Shown here piece by piece: positions 1-7,843 of a stretch of 44,033 nucleotides of DNA (the first letter of the stretch is position 1; every line of letters starts with the position of its first letter). A program made the position numbers and the translations under genes. The notes below the pieces were generated by a model. That model did not search any database, was not told the origin of the DNA, and saw only the letters and a program-made list of their open reading frames with translations. The stretch lies in the NCBI GenBank assembly GCA_030447245.1, contig JAUJPG010000034.1, positions 1 through 44,033 on the forward strand. The letters run 5' to 3'. The DNA comes from Chloroflexota bacterium. Its GTDB lineage: Bacteria; Chloroflexota; UBA6077; JACCZL01.

Positions 1-879
1 GCGGCGCGCGCCCCCACCGCGGGCCTGGGCCCGCTGCCCGGCGCCCACTGCCTGATGGCTCCCGCCAGCCGTGAAGGGTACCCGGACGACGGCGAGGGCC
101 CGGTCCGCAAGGTGCGGCTGCATGCCTTCTGGATCGATCGGCTGGCCGTGTCGAACGCGCGCTTCGACGAGTTCGTCGCCGCGACCGGGTTCGCGACCGA
201 GGCCGAGCGGTTCGGCTGGTCGTTCGTGTTCGGCGGGCTGCTGCCGGACGATTTCCCGCCCACGCGCGGTGTCGCCGACGCGCCCTGGTGGCGGCAGGTG
301 CACGGCGCCACCTGGCGCCACCCGGAAGGCCCTCACTCCGGGATCGAAGATCGGATGGAACACCCAGTCCTGCACGTTTCCTGGCACGACGCCGTGGCCT
401 TCTGCCACTGGGCCGGCACGCGGCTGCCAACCGAGGCGGAGTGGGAGTACGCCGCGCGCGGCGGCCTCGAGCAGCAGCGCTACCCGTGGGGCGACAAGCT
501 GACCCCGGGCGGCGAGCACCGCATGAACGTCTGGCAGGGGGCCTTCCCGGCACACAACAGCGCCGAGGACGGGCATGTCGGCACCGCCCCCATCGACGCC
601 TACGAGCCAAATGGCTACGGCCTGCACAACATGACCGGTAACGCCTGGGAGTGGTGCGCCGACTGGTTCGATCCAAGGTTCCACGTCAAGGGCCCGCGTG
701 AGAACCCGCTCGGCCCGCCAGGCGGCGACCGCAAAGTGATGCGCGGCGGCTCGTACCTCTGCCACCGCTCCTACTGCTTCCGCTACCGCGTCGCCGCTCG
801 AAGCGCCAACACGCCGGACAGCTCCACCGGCAATCTCGGCTTCCGCTGCGTCCGTGACGCGGACGCAAGTGAGCGTTAG
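1..879 (+). CDS. Formylglycine-generating enzyme (sulfatase-modifying factor), 5' partial
   Basis: The product oxidises the active-site Cys of type I sulfatases to formylglycine. The reading frame is open to the left edge, and the residues before the first ATG (55) already align with the usual opening of the family fold, so the true start lies outside the window. Visible motifs are the FGE-sulfatase domain core ([30 protein letters not shown]) and the C-terminal [14 protein letters not shown] block. The two Cys codons there (760-762 and 775-777) match the catalytic pair of true FGEs, which separates this protein from the many FGE-fold proteins lacking them. It ends in NLGFRCVRD as expected. 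The stop lies 9 nt before the sulfatase gene, so the two are probably co-transcribed and form an enzyme-substrate pair. Confidence 0.93.
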   Translation, partial: AARAPTAGLGPLPGAHCLMAPASREGYPDDGEGPVRKVRLHAFWIDRLAVSNARFDEFVAATGFATEAERFGWSFVFGGLLPDDFPPTRGVADAPWWRQVHGATWRHPEGPHSGIEDRMEHPVLHVSWHDAVAFCHWAGTRLPTEAEWEYAARGGLEQQRYPWGDKLTPGGEHRMNVWQGAFPAHNSAEDGHVGTAPIDAYEPNGYGLHNMTGNAWEWCADWFDPRFHVKGPRENPLGPPGGDRKVMRGGSYLCHRSYCFRYRVAARSANTPDSSTGNLGFRCVRDADASER

Positions 880-888
880 GAGACAGAG

Positions 889-3138
889 ATGTCGAACGAC
901 GAGGCGAGCTTCAGCGGCGTAATTGGCCGCTCGTACCACGAATCAACGCCCTCCTGGCCCGAGCCTGCGCGCGCGCCGGCCGGCGCGCCAAACGTCGTGT
1001 TCGTCGTTCTGGACGACGTCGGCTTCGCCGATCTGGGGTGCTACGGCTCGGAGATCGAGACGCCGAACATGGATCGGTTGGCTGCCAACGGCCTGCGCTA
1101 CACCGGCTTCCACACGACGGCGATGTGCTCGCCGACGCGGGCGGCACTCCTGACCGGTCGGCAGGCCCACTCGGTCGGCATGGGGATCATCGCCGAATGG
1201 TCGACCGGTTTTCCGGCGTACGCTGGGCGGGTCACCAAGCGGGCCGCCACCCTGGCCGAGATGCTGCGCCAGCACCAGTACAACACCTTCGCCGCGGGCA
1301 AGTGGCACCTGATGTCGATGGAGGACGTGACCGCGGCCGGACCGTTCGACCACTGGCCGCTCCAACGCGGCTTCGACCGCTGGTACGGCTTCCACGGCGC
1401 GCTGGCCGACTCCTGGCACCCGGAGCTGTTCGTCGACAACCACGCCATCGACCCGCCCGATCAACCTGAGTACCACCTGAGCCAGGACCTGGTCGACCGT
1501 TCGATCGAGTTCATCCGCGACCAGCGTTCGGCGGCGCCGGAGAAGCCGTTCTTTCTCTACCTGGGCTTCGGTGCATGCCACTGGCCACACCAGGTCCCGC
1601 GCCAGTACATCGACAAATACCGCGGCCGCTTCGACCAGGGCTGGGACGCCATCCGCGAGCAGCGGCTGGCCCGCCAGATGGAGATGGGCATCGTCCCACC
1701 GGGCACCGAGCTCGCGCCGCGCAACGCCGGCGTCAAGGCGTGGGACGCGCTCTCTTCGGACGAGCAGCGGCTCTTTGCGCGGATGCAGGAAGTCTACGCC
1801 GCCTTCCTGGACCATACCGATGCTGAGCTCGGCCGACTCGTCGCGTACCTGGAGCAGCTCGGCACGCTCGACAATACGCTGATCGTCCTCCTGTCCGACA
1901 ACGGCGCCAGTCCCGAGGGCGGCGAGTTCGGCGCGGTCAACGCTCGCAAGCACAACCAGTACGAGCCCGAGACGCTGCCGGAGGTACTCGCGGCGTATGA
2001 CGCGCTGGGCGGCGAGATGACCTACAGCCACTACCCAATGGGCTGGGCTCAGGTCAGCAACACGCCGCTCAAGTGGTACAAGAAAGACGTCCACGCTGGG
2101 GGCGTCCGAGACCCGCTGATCGTCAGTTGGCCAGCCCGGATCCGCGACCACGGCGGCCTTCGGACCCAGTACCACCACGTCAGCGACATCGTCCCGACCG
2201 TGCTCGAGGCGATCGGGATCGAGCCGCCGACCGTCTACGCGGGCGTCGACCAGATGCCGATTCACGGCACGAGCATGGCCTACACGTTCGACGCGCCAGA
2301 CGCGCCTCCGCGCAAGCAGTCCCAGTACTTCGAGCTACTCGGGGACCGTGGGATCTGGCACCGAGGCTGGAAGGCGGTCGCAAAGCACGAGCGGGGCGCC
2401 GAGTTCGACCGCGATCGCTGGGAGCTCTACCACCTTGACGACGACTTCTCAGAGTGCCGAGACCTGGCGGACCAGCAGCCCGAGAAGCTGCGCGAGATGA
2501 TCGAGCGCTGGTGGGCCGAGGCCGGCCAGTACGGCGTGCTCCCGCTGGACGACCGCGAGTATGAGCGCGTCGCGGCGAGCGTCGTGGCCAGGGCCAGGAA
2601 AGTCTCGACCTACTATCCAGGCATGGCTCGGGTTGACCGATTCAGCGCGCCTAACATCACCGACCGCTCGTACACGATCACCGCCGAGATCGAGATCCCC
2701 GAAGGCGGAGCCGAGGGCGTCCTGCTCGCCTCAGGGAGCCGTTTCGGCGGGTACGCCCTGTACGTCAGGCAGGGGCGCCTCGTCCACGACTACGCTTACT
2801 CCGAGCGGGAGCGAGCCACGCTCACCGCCGACACACCATTACCAACCGGCCCGAGCACGGTGCGCTACGCGTTCAAGAAGACCGGCCCGCGCCGAGGCAC
2901 CGGCACGTTGTCGATCGACGGTCGCTCAGTGGGCTCGGCCGAGGTTCCCAAGACCTGGCCGACCTTCGCCTTGACCGGCGGGCTCTGGTGTGGTCGCGCC
3001 GGCGGCTCGCCGATCGGCGAGGCCTACGAGCCTCCGTTCCCGTTCAGCGGCATCATCCACCGCGTCGTGGTCGAGCTGGAGGACGACGGCAAGCCCGACG
3101 CTGTCGGCGAGTACCAGGCCGCCCTGGCGGAAGAGTAG
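889..3138 (+). CDS. Type I sulfatase (arylsulfatase family), 749 aa
   Basis: Hydrolyses a sulfate ester; the exact substrate cannot be read from sequence. The alkaline-phosphatase-fold sulfatase domain spans about residues 34-560. Metal ligands D42/D43 lie in VVLDDVGFADLG and D337/N338 in LSDNGA. The activation motif C80-S-P-T-R, followed by AALLTGR, is the CxPxR signature, so Cys80 is the residue the upstream FGE would convert. Residues ~580-749 form a beta-rich concanavalin/LamG-like tail seen in long actinobacterial-type arylsulfatases. A strong Shine-Dalgarno (AGGAGACAG) precedes the ATG. No signal peptide is obvious, which suggests a cytoplasmic enzyme matching a cytoplasmic FGE. It converges on the dehydrogenase gene at 3220. 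Confidence 0.93.
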   Translation: MSNDEASFSGVIGRSYHESTPSWPEPARAPAGAPNVVFVVLDDVGFADLGCYGSEIETPNMDRLAANGLRYTGFHTTAMCSPTRAALLTGRQAHSVGMGIIAEWSTGFPAYAGRVTKRAATLAEMLRQHQYNTFAAGKWHLMSMEDVTAAGPFDHWPLQRGFDRWYGFHGALADSWHPELFVDNHAIDPPDQPEYHLSQDLVDRSIEFIRDQRSAAPEKPFFLYLGFGACHWPHQVPRQYIDKYRGRFDQGWDAIREQRLARQMEMGIVPPGTELAPRNAGVKAWDALSSDEQRLFARMQEVYAAFLDHTDAELGRLVAYLEQLGTLDNTLIVLLSDNGASPEGGEFGAVNARKHNQYEPETLPEVLAAYDALGGEMTYSHYPMGWAQVSNTPLKWYKKDVHAGGVRDPLIVSWPARIRDHGGLRTQYHHVSDIVPTVLEAIGIEPPTVYAGVDQMPIHGTSMAYTFDAPDAPPRKQSQYFELLGDRGIWHRGWKAVAKHERGAEFDRDRWELYHLDDDFSECRDLADQQPEKLREMIERWWAEAGQYGVLPLDDREYERVAASVVARARKVSTYYPGMARVDRFSAPNITDRSYTITAEIEIPEGGAEGVLLASGSRFGGYALYVRQGRLVHDYAYSERERATLTADTPLPTGPSTVRYAFKKTGPRRGTGTLSIDGRSVGSAEVPKTWPTFALTGGLWCGRAGGSPIGEAYEPPFPFSGIIHRVVVELEDDGKPDAVGEYQAALAEE

Positions 3139-3219
3139 CGCGCCAGGTCCACGCTTGACCGCGCCATTGCTCGAGGCGTAGACTCGGGACACGACGTAGG
3201 ATCGGCACCGCGCCCAGAA

Positions 3220-4124
3220 CTACTCCGCGCGGCTGGTCCGCACCACCACCCCGGCGCGCTCTTCCTGGAGCATGAAGGGCGCCGAGGAGTCCTTGTCGCC
3301 CCAGCCGCGGGCGTGCGCCTCGATCAGCGCCTGTTCGGTCAGCGCGCCGATCGCCATGGGCACGTCGTACTCGCGGGCCAGCTCGATCGCGAGGCCGACA
3401 TCCTTGCGTGCGAGCGCCAGGGCGAAGCGGGGGTGATCGAAGTCTCCTTGAAGACGATCTCCGTAGGCGATAGAGAGAGCATGTATCCCTGGCCGTAGGC
3501 CCCGCCCTGCACCGCCTCGAGCAGCCCGGACGACGCCGGCTTTGACCCCGAGCGTGAAACCCTCCGCGAGGGCCTGGGACGCGCAGTAGCCGATCAGGTT
3601 GTGGACCAGCTTGGCGATCGAGCCGGGCGCCGATCTCCCCGATGTGGCTGACCTTGTCGCCAATCGCCTCGAGCGCCGGGCCGCGCGCGCTCGCAGACCG
3701 CCCGTCGTCGCCGCCGACCATGACCTGAAGCGTGCCGCGCTGGGGCTCCTCCCGGACCGCCACTCACCGGCGCGTCGAGGACATCGATTCCCCGCGCGCC
3801 GAACCGCTCGTGGATCCGTCGGATCAGGCTTGGCGAGCTCGTCGAGAGGTCCGCGTAGATGCCGCCTTGTGAACCGCCGCTGAGCACGCCCTGGTCCCCG
3901 AGTGCCACTTGCTCGACCTGCGCCGGACCCGGCAGGGAAGTCAGGATCAGCTCGGCCTCCCGCGCCGCGTCACCCGGGCTGTTGGCCCAGCGGGCGCCTC
4001 GCCGAAGGTGCTCGTCGGATGCCGCTCGTCTGGCGTCGTGCACGACGAGGTCGTGCCCGGCCGCTACCAGGTTCAAGGCCATCGGGCCGCCCATCGTACC
4101 AAGGCCGATGAACGCGATGCGCAT
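3220..4124 (-). pseudogene. NAD-binding 3-hydroxyisobutyrate/6-phosphogluconate dehydrogenase-type protein, multiply frameshifted
   Basis: The N-terminus (MRIAFIGLGTMGGPMALNLV) is the Rossmann motif of the beta-hydroxyacid dehydrogenase family. DAPVSGG is its substrate-binding signature and AKLVHNLIGY carries the catalytic Lys region. Start 4124 has a perfect AGGAGGA ribosome site 5 nt upstream. Reading continues only by changing frame near 3765, 3640, 3540 and 3475. All frames join into one full-length family member ending at the TAG at 3220, through SSGLLEAVQGG and AYGDRLQGDFDHPRF. Four indels in one otherwise perfectly conserved gene suggest base-calling errors rather than decay. The family oxidises small 3-hydroxyacids or reduces tartronate semialdehyde; the substrate here is unknown. 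It is the last gene of a minus-strand run with the cupin and M24 genes. Confidence 0.8.
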
Positions 4125-4189
4125 CGCGTCCTCCTTTCGTCGCGAACGGCTCGCGTTGGCGATAGCCGGCTCGTCAGGCTGATCGCCGG

Positions 4190-4554
4190 TCACGGCTCGG
4201 TCTGGGTGGTCTCGCTGCCTTTGGCGGTGATGGCAATGTGGGCCATCGGGGTGTCATCGGAGCGCCGTGCCAGTGCTCTTCGCCCGCCGAGATCAGGATA
4301 ACGTCGCCAACCGTCACGGTTCTCTGCTCGTGCGCAGTCGCGACGGTGCCGGTGCCCTCGGTGACAATCAAGAGCTGGTCGCTCGTGTGGGTGTGGAACT
4401 TGTTCCGAGAACCGGCGCTGAAGCTGACCACGCCGAAGTTGAAACTTCGGCTGTCGCCAGGCTGGAACACGGCCTGCCTGGTGACCGGATTGCCGGTGAA
4501 CAGGCTGCCCACCGCCGGCTCGGCGGGGACCTCGGCCATTTTCACAACGATCAT
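4190..4554 (-). CDS. Small cupin-domain protein (one frameshift near 4258)
   Basis: A single-domain cupin of about 120 aa. Cupin motif 1 is visible as FHTHTSDQLLIVTEGTG and motif 2 as GDVILISAGEEHWHGA, which supply His and Glu metal ligands. The start MIVVKMAEV at 4554 has GGGAGG seven nt upstream; longer upstream ORF sequence is not protein-like. After HWHGAP the family sequence continues in another frame (DDTPMAHIAITAKG) to a TGA at 4190-4192, implying one indel at about 4256-4260. Such proteins are often described as carboxymuconolactone-decarboxylase-associated or quercetinase-like, but a function cannot be assigned. It sits between the dehydrogenase and the M24 gene in the same direction. 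Confidence 0.78.
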
Positions 4555-4622
4555 CACGCGCCTCCCGTCCAGATAAGCTCGGGCCAGTGGGGCCGGTCCG
4601 AGCAAGCGCCGCGCGGGCAGTC

Positions 4623-5954
4623 TCAGCCGACGCGGTCGCCGGACACCGGTTCGTGGCTCCAGGTGAAGAATGGATCGCCGCCGCTCGGCGTTACCAGGTA
4701 GATCTCCTCGAGCCAGTTGCGGCTCCGGTCGTCGCCCGGAACCTGGAGGTGGGCCGAGACGACCATTCCCTCTTCGAGGCTCCAATCGTGCCGGCTGGCC
4801 GTGACTTCCATGTCGATGTGCTCCAGCCCGAGCCCGTGAAAGAAGATAAAGGCCTGGTCGGCATTAGAAATGCCCGCCTGCCGGAACGCCTGCCGGCCGG
4901 TGGCCTGGAGCTGGCTGATCTTTGCTCCGGGCCGCATCGCGTTCTGAACCTCCGCCATCGCGGCAGCCGTGGCCGTGGCAATCTGCTGGCCGAGACCGCG
5001 CGGGCGATCGTCGACGATCCAGGTCTTTCCGCCATCCCAGCAATAGTGATTCCAGGTGCCGTGACAGTCCCACATGATGTGCATGCCCGGCTCGACGACA
5101 AAGTCCTCCAGACCGGTCCCCATGTAGAAGGCCGAGTCGGTCCCGGCGAAGTTGGCGATCACGACCCCACCCGGGTCGCGCACGAAGCCACCGAGACCGA
5201 CGGCTTCAACGTGGTAGGTGTCGATCATCTCCTGCCAGGTCGTGCCGGGCGACCAGGAGCTGATCGTCCGCTCGATCGCCTGCTGGTTGAGCCGGGTCGC
5301 CTGCCGCAGCAGGGTCAGCTCCTCGGGTGTCTTGACCTGGCGGACGTACTTCAGCACCCCGTAAGCGTCCACCACCCGGATATGGGGAGTATCGCCACCG
5401 ACCACGGCGTTGGCGAAGCGGAGGTCGTCAAAACCGATTGTGCCCTGCGCGAGCCCGAGATCCTTGATCGCGCCCCTGATGCTGTCGACCAGGCTAGCTG
5501 CGTACTTCTCCCGCGCGGCTCGGCCCCACTCGGTCTCACGGACCTCCGCGGGCACGTAACGATCGATGTCGGACGGGCTCCAGGGAAGGTCGAGCGGCGT
5601 GATGAGGGTGGCATACGGCCGAATATCCTTGATCCAGGAGGGCTGGCCCAGGAAGAAGGGCAGGTCGAATTCGGCCACCGCGATGACCGGCTGGTCTGGA
5701 TGGTGCCTGGAGATCACGACCGCGGCGTAGCCGTTGGTTTCCTGGACGCCGACGCTGGCGGGAGGCGCGAACCCGCTCAGATAGAGGACGTTCGGTCGAA
5801 GGTACGCGACGATGCCATCCAGCCCACGCTGCTCGAGCGTGTCCAGCAAGCGTCCGAGATTGCACAGCCGCTCGGGCAGCGCCATGCGCCTGAATTCCGC
5901 CGGTGGTCTAACCGTGGCCGGCGCCGATTGGTGGGCGGTGTGGTGGATAGCCAT
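4623..5954 (-). CDS. M24-family (Xaa-Pro peptidase/creatinase-like) protein, 443 aa
   Basis: An N-terminal creatinase-like domain (about residues 25-190) is followed by a C-terminal pita-bread fold. Metal-ligand positions are partly recognisable: two Asp in MWDCHGTWNHYCWDGGKTW, a His in FFHGLGLEH and the last Glu in WLEEIYLV. The fourth canonical ligand, Glu in the usual EPG motif, is replaced: the sequence reads GMVVSAHLQVPG. This resembles non-peptidase members (creatinase-like or DddP-like enzymes act on small molecules) more than a standard Xaa-Pro dipeptidase. It is intact and full length, transcribed with the downstream cupin and dehydrogenase. The neighbourhood favours small-molecule catabolism, but this is inference. 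Confidence 0.85.
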   Translation of the reverse strand: MAIHHTAHQSAPATVRPPAEFRRMALPERLCNLGRLLDTLEQRGLDGIVAYLRPNVLYLSGFAPPASVGVQETNGYAAVVISRHHPDQPVIAVAEFDLPFFLGQPSWIKDIRPYATLITPLDLPWSPSDIDRYVPAEVRETEWGRAAREKYAASLVDSIRGAIKDLGLAQGTIGFDDLRFANAVVGGDTPHIRVVDAYGVLKYVRQVKTPEELTLLRQATRLNQQAIERTISSWSPGTTWQEMIDTYHVEAVGLGGFVRDPGGVVIANFAGTDSAFYMGTGLEDFVVEPGMHIMWDCHGTWNHYCWDGGKTWIVDDRPRGLGQQIATATAAAMAEVQNAMRPGAKISQLQATGRQAFRQAGISNADQAFIFFHGLGLEHIDMEVTASRHDWSLEEGMVVSAHLQVPGDDRSRNWLEEIYLVTPSGGDPFFTWSHEPVSGDRVG

Positions 5955-6123
5955 GTGCTGCGTCTCCCCTCAGACTCGGCTGACGCCCGTGGCCGCCGAT
6001 CCCGGCACCAGCCGCCGACGCCGGTCTGGCTGGCATCGTACCCGGAACGGCGGCTCGATACCACCGCGCGACGAGGGTGAACGCCGCCTGGAGCGTCCTT
6101 GAACGAAGCCCGTCCGGAGCACT

Positions 6124-7008
6124 TCAGTCCCGCTCCACGCCTGGCGCGGTCGCCAACGCGGCGATAGTCCCGGCCAGCCCGCGGCTCTCGTCGCGTCCTT
6201 CGGGCGTTTCCTGACCGAGCGGCGTCCCGGCAACCCATTCGTACATCTCGGCGGCGCCGAGGAGCGTTCGCGGCGTCAGCCCGGCCGCCTGAAAGGTCGC
6301 CGCGATCTCCTCCATCTCGCCGACCCAGCGGTGCGCCTTCGACGGCATGGTAGGGACCGAGCGATCGAGCCAGGCCAGCAGCGCCGGCTGGCTGTGCTCC
6401 AGCTCCGCCTGGAGCGGTTCGGCAAGGTCGAGTCTGCGCGCGGTAACCAGGAGCTCCGTCCCGAGCGCGATCAGTCCCTTGGTCATGGCCGCGTAGCACA
6501 TCTTCAGCCCGGACGCCTGGCCGATCTCCTCGCCGGCAACCAGGATCTGGAGCACCGAGTCGGCGAGCGGGAGCAGCTCGGTCGCGTGCGGTCCCGAGAG
6601 GTAGATGCGCGTGGATCGGCCGCGGGGCGGCGGACCGATGATGCCACCATCGACGAAGCGAGCGCCGACGGCCTCGACGATCGTGCCGATCTGGCGCGTC
6701 GTCGCCGGCGAGATGGCATTCAGATCCGCGTACAGCAGGCCCCGTCCAGCCGCGCCCAGCGCGGCGGCAACGCGCTCGGCCGCGGCCACGGCGTCGGCGG
6801 GAACGAGAACCGAGAGCACGGCGTCCGCCAGCTGGACCATCTGCTCGACGCTGCCGACGTCCTCGATGCCGGCCATGGCAGCGAGCCGTCGGGTTCGGTC
6901 ACTCCGCGCGTCGAGCGCCGCGACCACGCGCATGCCGCGGCTCGCGAGCGCCTGCCCGATCGCCGAGCCCATGTCGCCCGGGCTCAGGATGCCAATCGTC
7001 TGGATCAC
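6124..7008 (-). CDS. NAD(P)-binding dehydrogenase with DUF1932 C-terminal domain, 294 aa
   Basis: The N-terminal Rossmann domain (IGILSPGDMGSAIGQALASRG) is of the 6-phosphogluconate dehydrogenase type. The C-terminal half (about residues 190-265, with SGLKMCYAAMTKGLIAL) matches the DUF1932 domain found in phosphogluconate-dehydrogenase-like proteins. KMCYAAMTKG supplies the Lys/Asn region of the active site. The start is GTG at 7008 with AGGAGG upstream. It is intact, unlike its relative at 3220-4124. It begins the minus-strand run that also holds the M24, cupin and 3-hydroxyacid dehydrogenase genes, and it is divergent from the hcr-like operon. The substrate is unknown; reduction or oxidation of a 2- or 3-hydroxy acid is likely. 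Confidence 0.85.
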   Translation of the reverse strand: MIQTIGILSPGDMGSAIGQALASRGMRVVAALDARSDRTRRLAAMAGIEDVGSVEQMVQLADAVLSVLVPADAVAAAERVAAALGAAGRGLLYADLNAISPATTRQIGTIVEAVGARFVDGGIIGPPPRGRSTRIYLSGPHATELLPLADSVLQILVAGEEIGQASGLKMCYAAMTKGLIALGTELLVTARRLDLAEPLQAELEHSQPALLAWLDRSVPTMPSKAHRWVGEMEEIAATFQAAGLTPRTLLGAAEMYEWVAGTPLGQETPEGRDESRGLAGTIAALATAPGVERD

Positions 7009-7201
7009 GGCGTACCTCCTGCGACCACGACCGCGGGCAGCGTCGTCCGGCCTGACGGAACAGCGTGCCCTCGGCGTCTGCCCGAGGCGAGGCGGGTAAG
7101 TCTACAAGCTGAGCGGGGTCGGGCGGGTCTTTGGGCCGCTTGGCTCGCCTTGGACTGTCGATACCGGTGCGGGTGTCAGGTCAATGGCCGGGTCGGGTAG
7201 C

Positions 7202-7230
7202 TTGACCGGCACGGCAGGCTCGCCTATCGT
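7202..7230 (+). promoter_or_regulatory. Candidate sigma70-type promoter for the hcr-like operon
   Basis: TTGACC and TATCGT are separated by exactly 17 nt in the 265-bp divergent intergenic region, about 45 nt before the GTG start at 7274. A GGAGGACGGAGG ribosome site follows. Only the match and spacing support this call. Confidence 0.4.
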
Positions 7231-7273
7231 TCGTTAGGGTACGCGGCCACATCGGGAGGACGGAGGTTCGGAC

Positions 7274-7810
7274 GTGGCTGAAACTGAGGCGGCCATGACC
7301 GAGCGAGGCCGTCAGCTCGGAGCCAGTCCCACAGGACGCAAACAGCATCTAGTCCTCGACGTCAACGGGGAGCGGGTGGAGCTGCTGGCGCCGGTCCACA
7401 AGACGCTGCTCGAGGTGCTGCGCGAGGAGCTGGACCTGACCGGCACCAAGCATGGCTGTGAGCTGGGCGAGTGCGGAGCGTGCGCAGTGCTCGTCGACGG
7501 GGAGCCGATCCTGAGCTGCCTGGCGCTGCCGATCGAATACGGTGCGCCGGAGCATCGGATCGTCACGGTCGAGGGGCTCGCCGGCGCGGTGCCGCACCCG
7601 CTCCAGACGGCGTTCGCCGAGCTTGGCGCGGCGCAGTGCGGCTACTGCACGCCCGGCATGCTGATCACGGCCGTCGCGCTGCTGGACGCGGACCCGAGGC
7701 CGGCCCGGGCGACGATCGTCGACGCGCTCGCCGGCAACATCTGTCGCTGCACGGGCTACGTCAAGATCTTCAAGGCCGTCGAGCTGGCCTCGGCGCGGAT
7801 GAGCGGCTAG
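7274..7810 (+). CDS. hcrC: 2Fe-2S subunit of xanthine dehydrogenase/4-hydroxybenzoyl-CoA reductase family
   Basis: This is the small electron-transfer subunit of a molybdopterin hydroxylase. The plant-type 2Fe-2S cluster ligands are C62, C67, C70 and C82 (CELGECGAC...C). The second, helical-domain cluster is held by C122, C125, C157 and C159 (QCGYC...NICRCTGY). Length (178 aa) is normal for the family, with about 22 extra N-terminal residues. The GTG start at 7274 has AGG-rich sequence 7 nt upstream; an in-frame ATG at 7295 is an alternative. It is followed 33 nt later by the molybdopterin subunit. The hcr label rests on the FAD subunit's four-Cys insertion, and the true substrate may differ. 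Confidence 0.9.
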   Translation: MAETEAAMTERGRQLGASPTGRKQHLVLDVNGERVELLAPVHKTLLEVLREELDLTGTKHGCELGECGACAVLVDGEPILSCLALPIEYGAPEHRIVTVEGLAGAVPHPLQTAFAELGAAQCGYCTPGMLITAVALLDADPRPARATIVDALAGNICRCTGYVKIFKAVELASARMSG

Positions 7811-7843
7811 GGCCCACCTGGAACTATCGAGGCGGTGACACCA

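Noticed and set aside
943..2265. 440-codon minus-strand frame opposite the sulfatase
   Set aside because: Antisense shadow; the sulfatase frame has all catalytic motifs.
4587..6080. Long open frame on the plus strand opposite the M24 gene
   Set aside because: It is antisense to a clear family member; long antisense frames are expected at this GC content and the protein resembles nothing.
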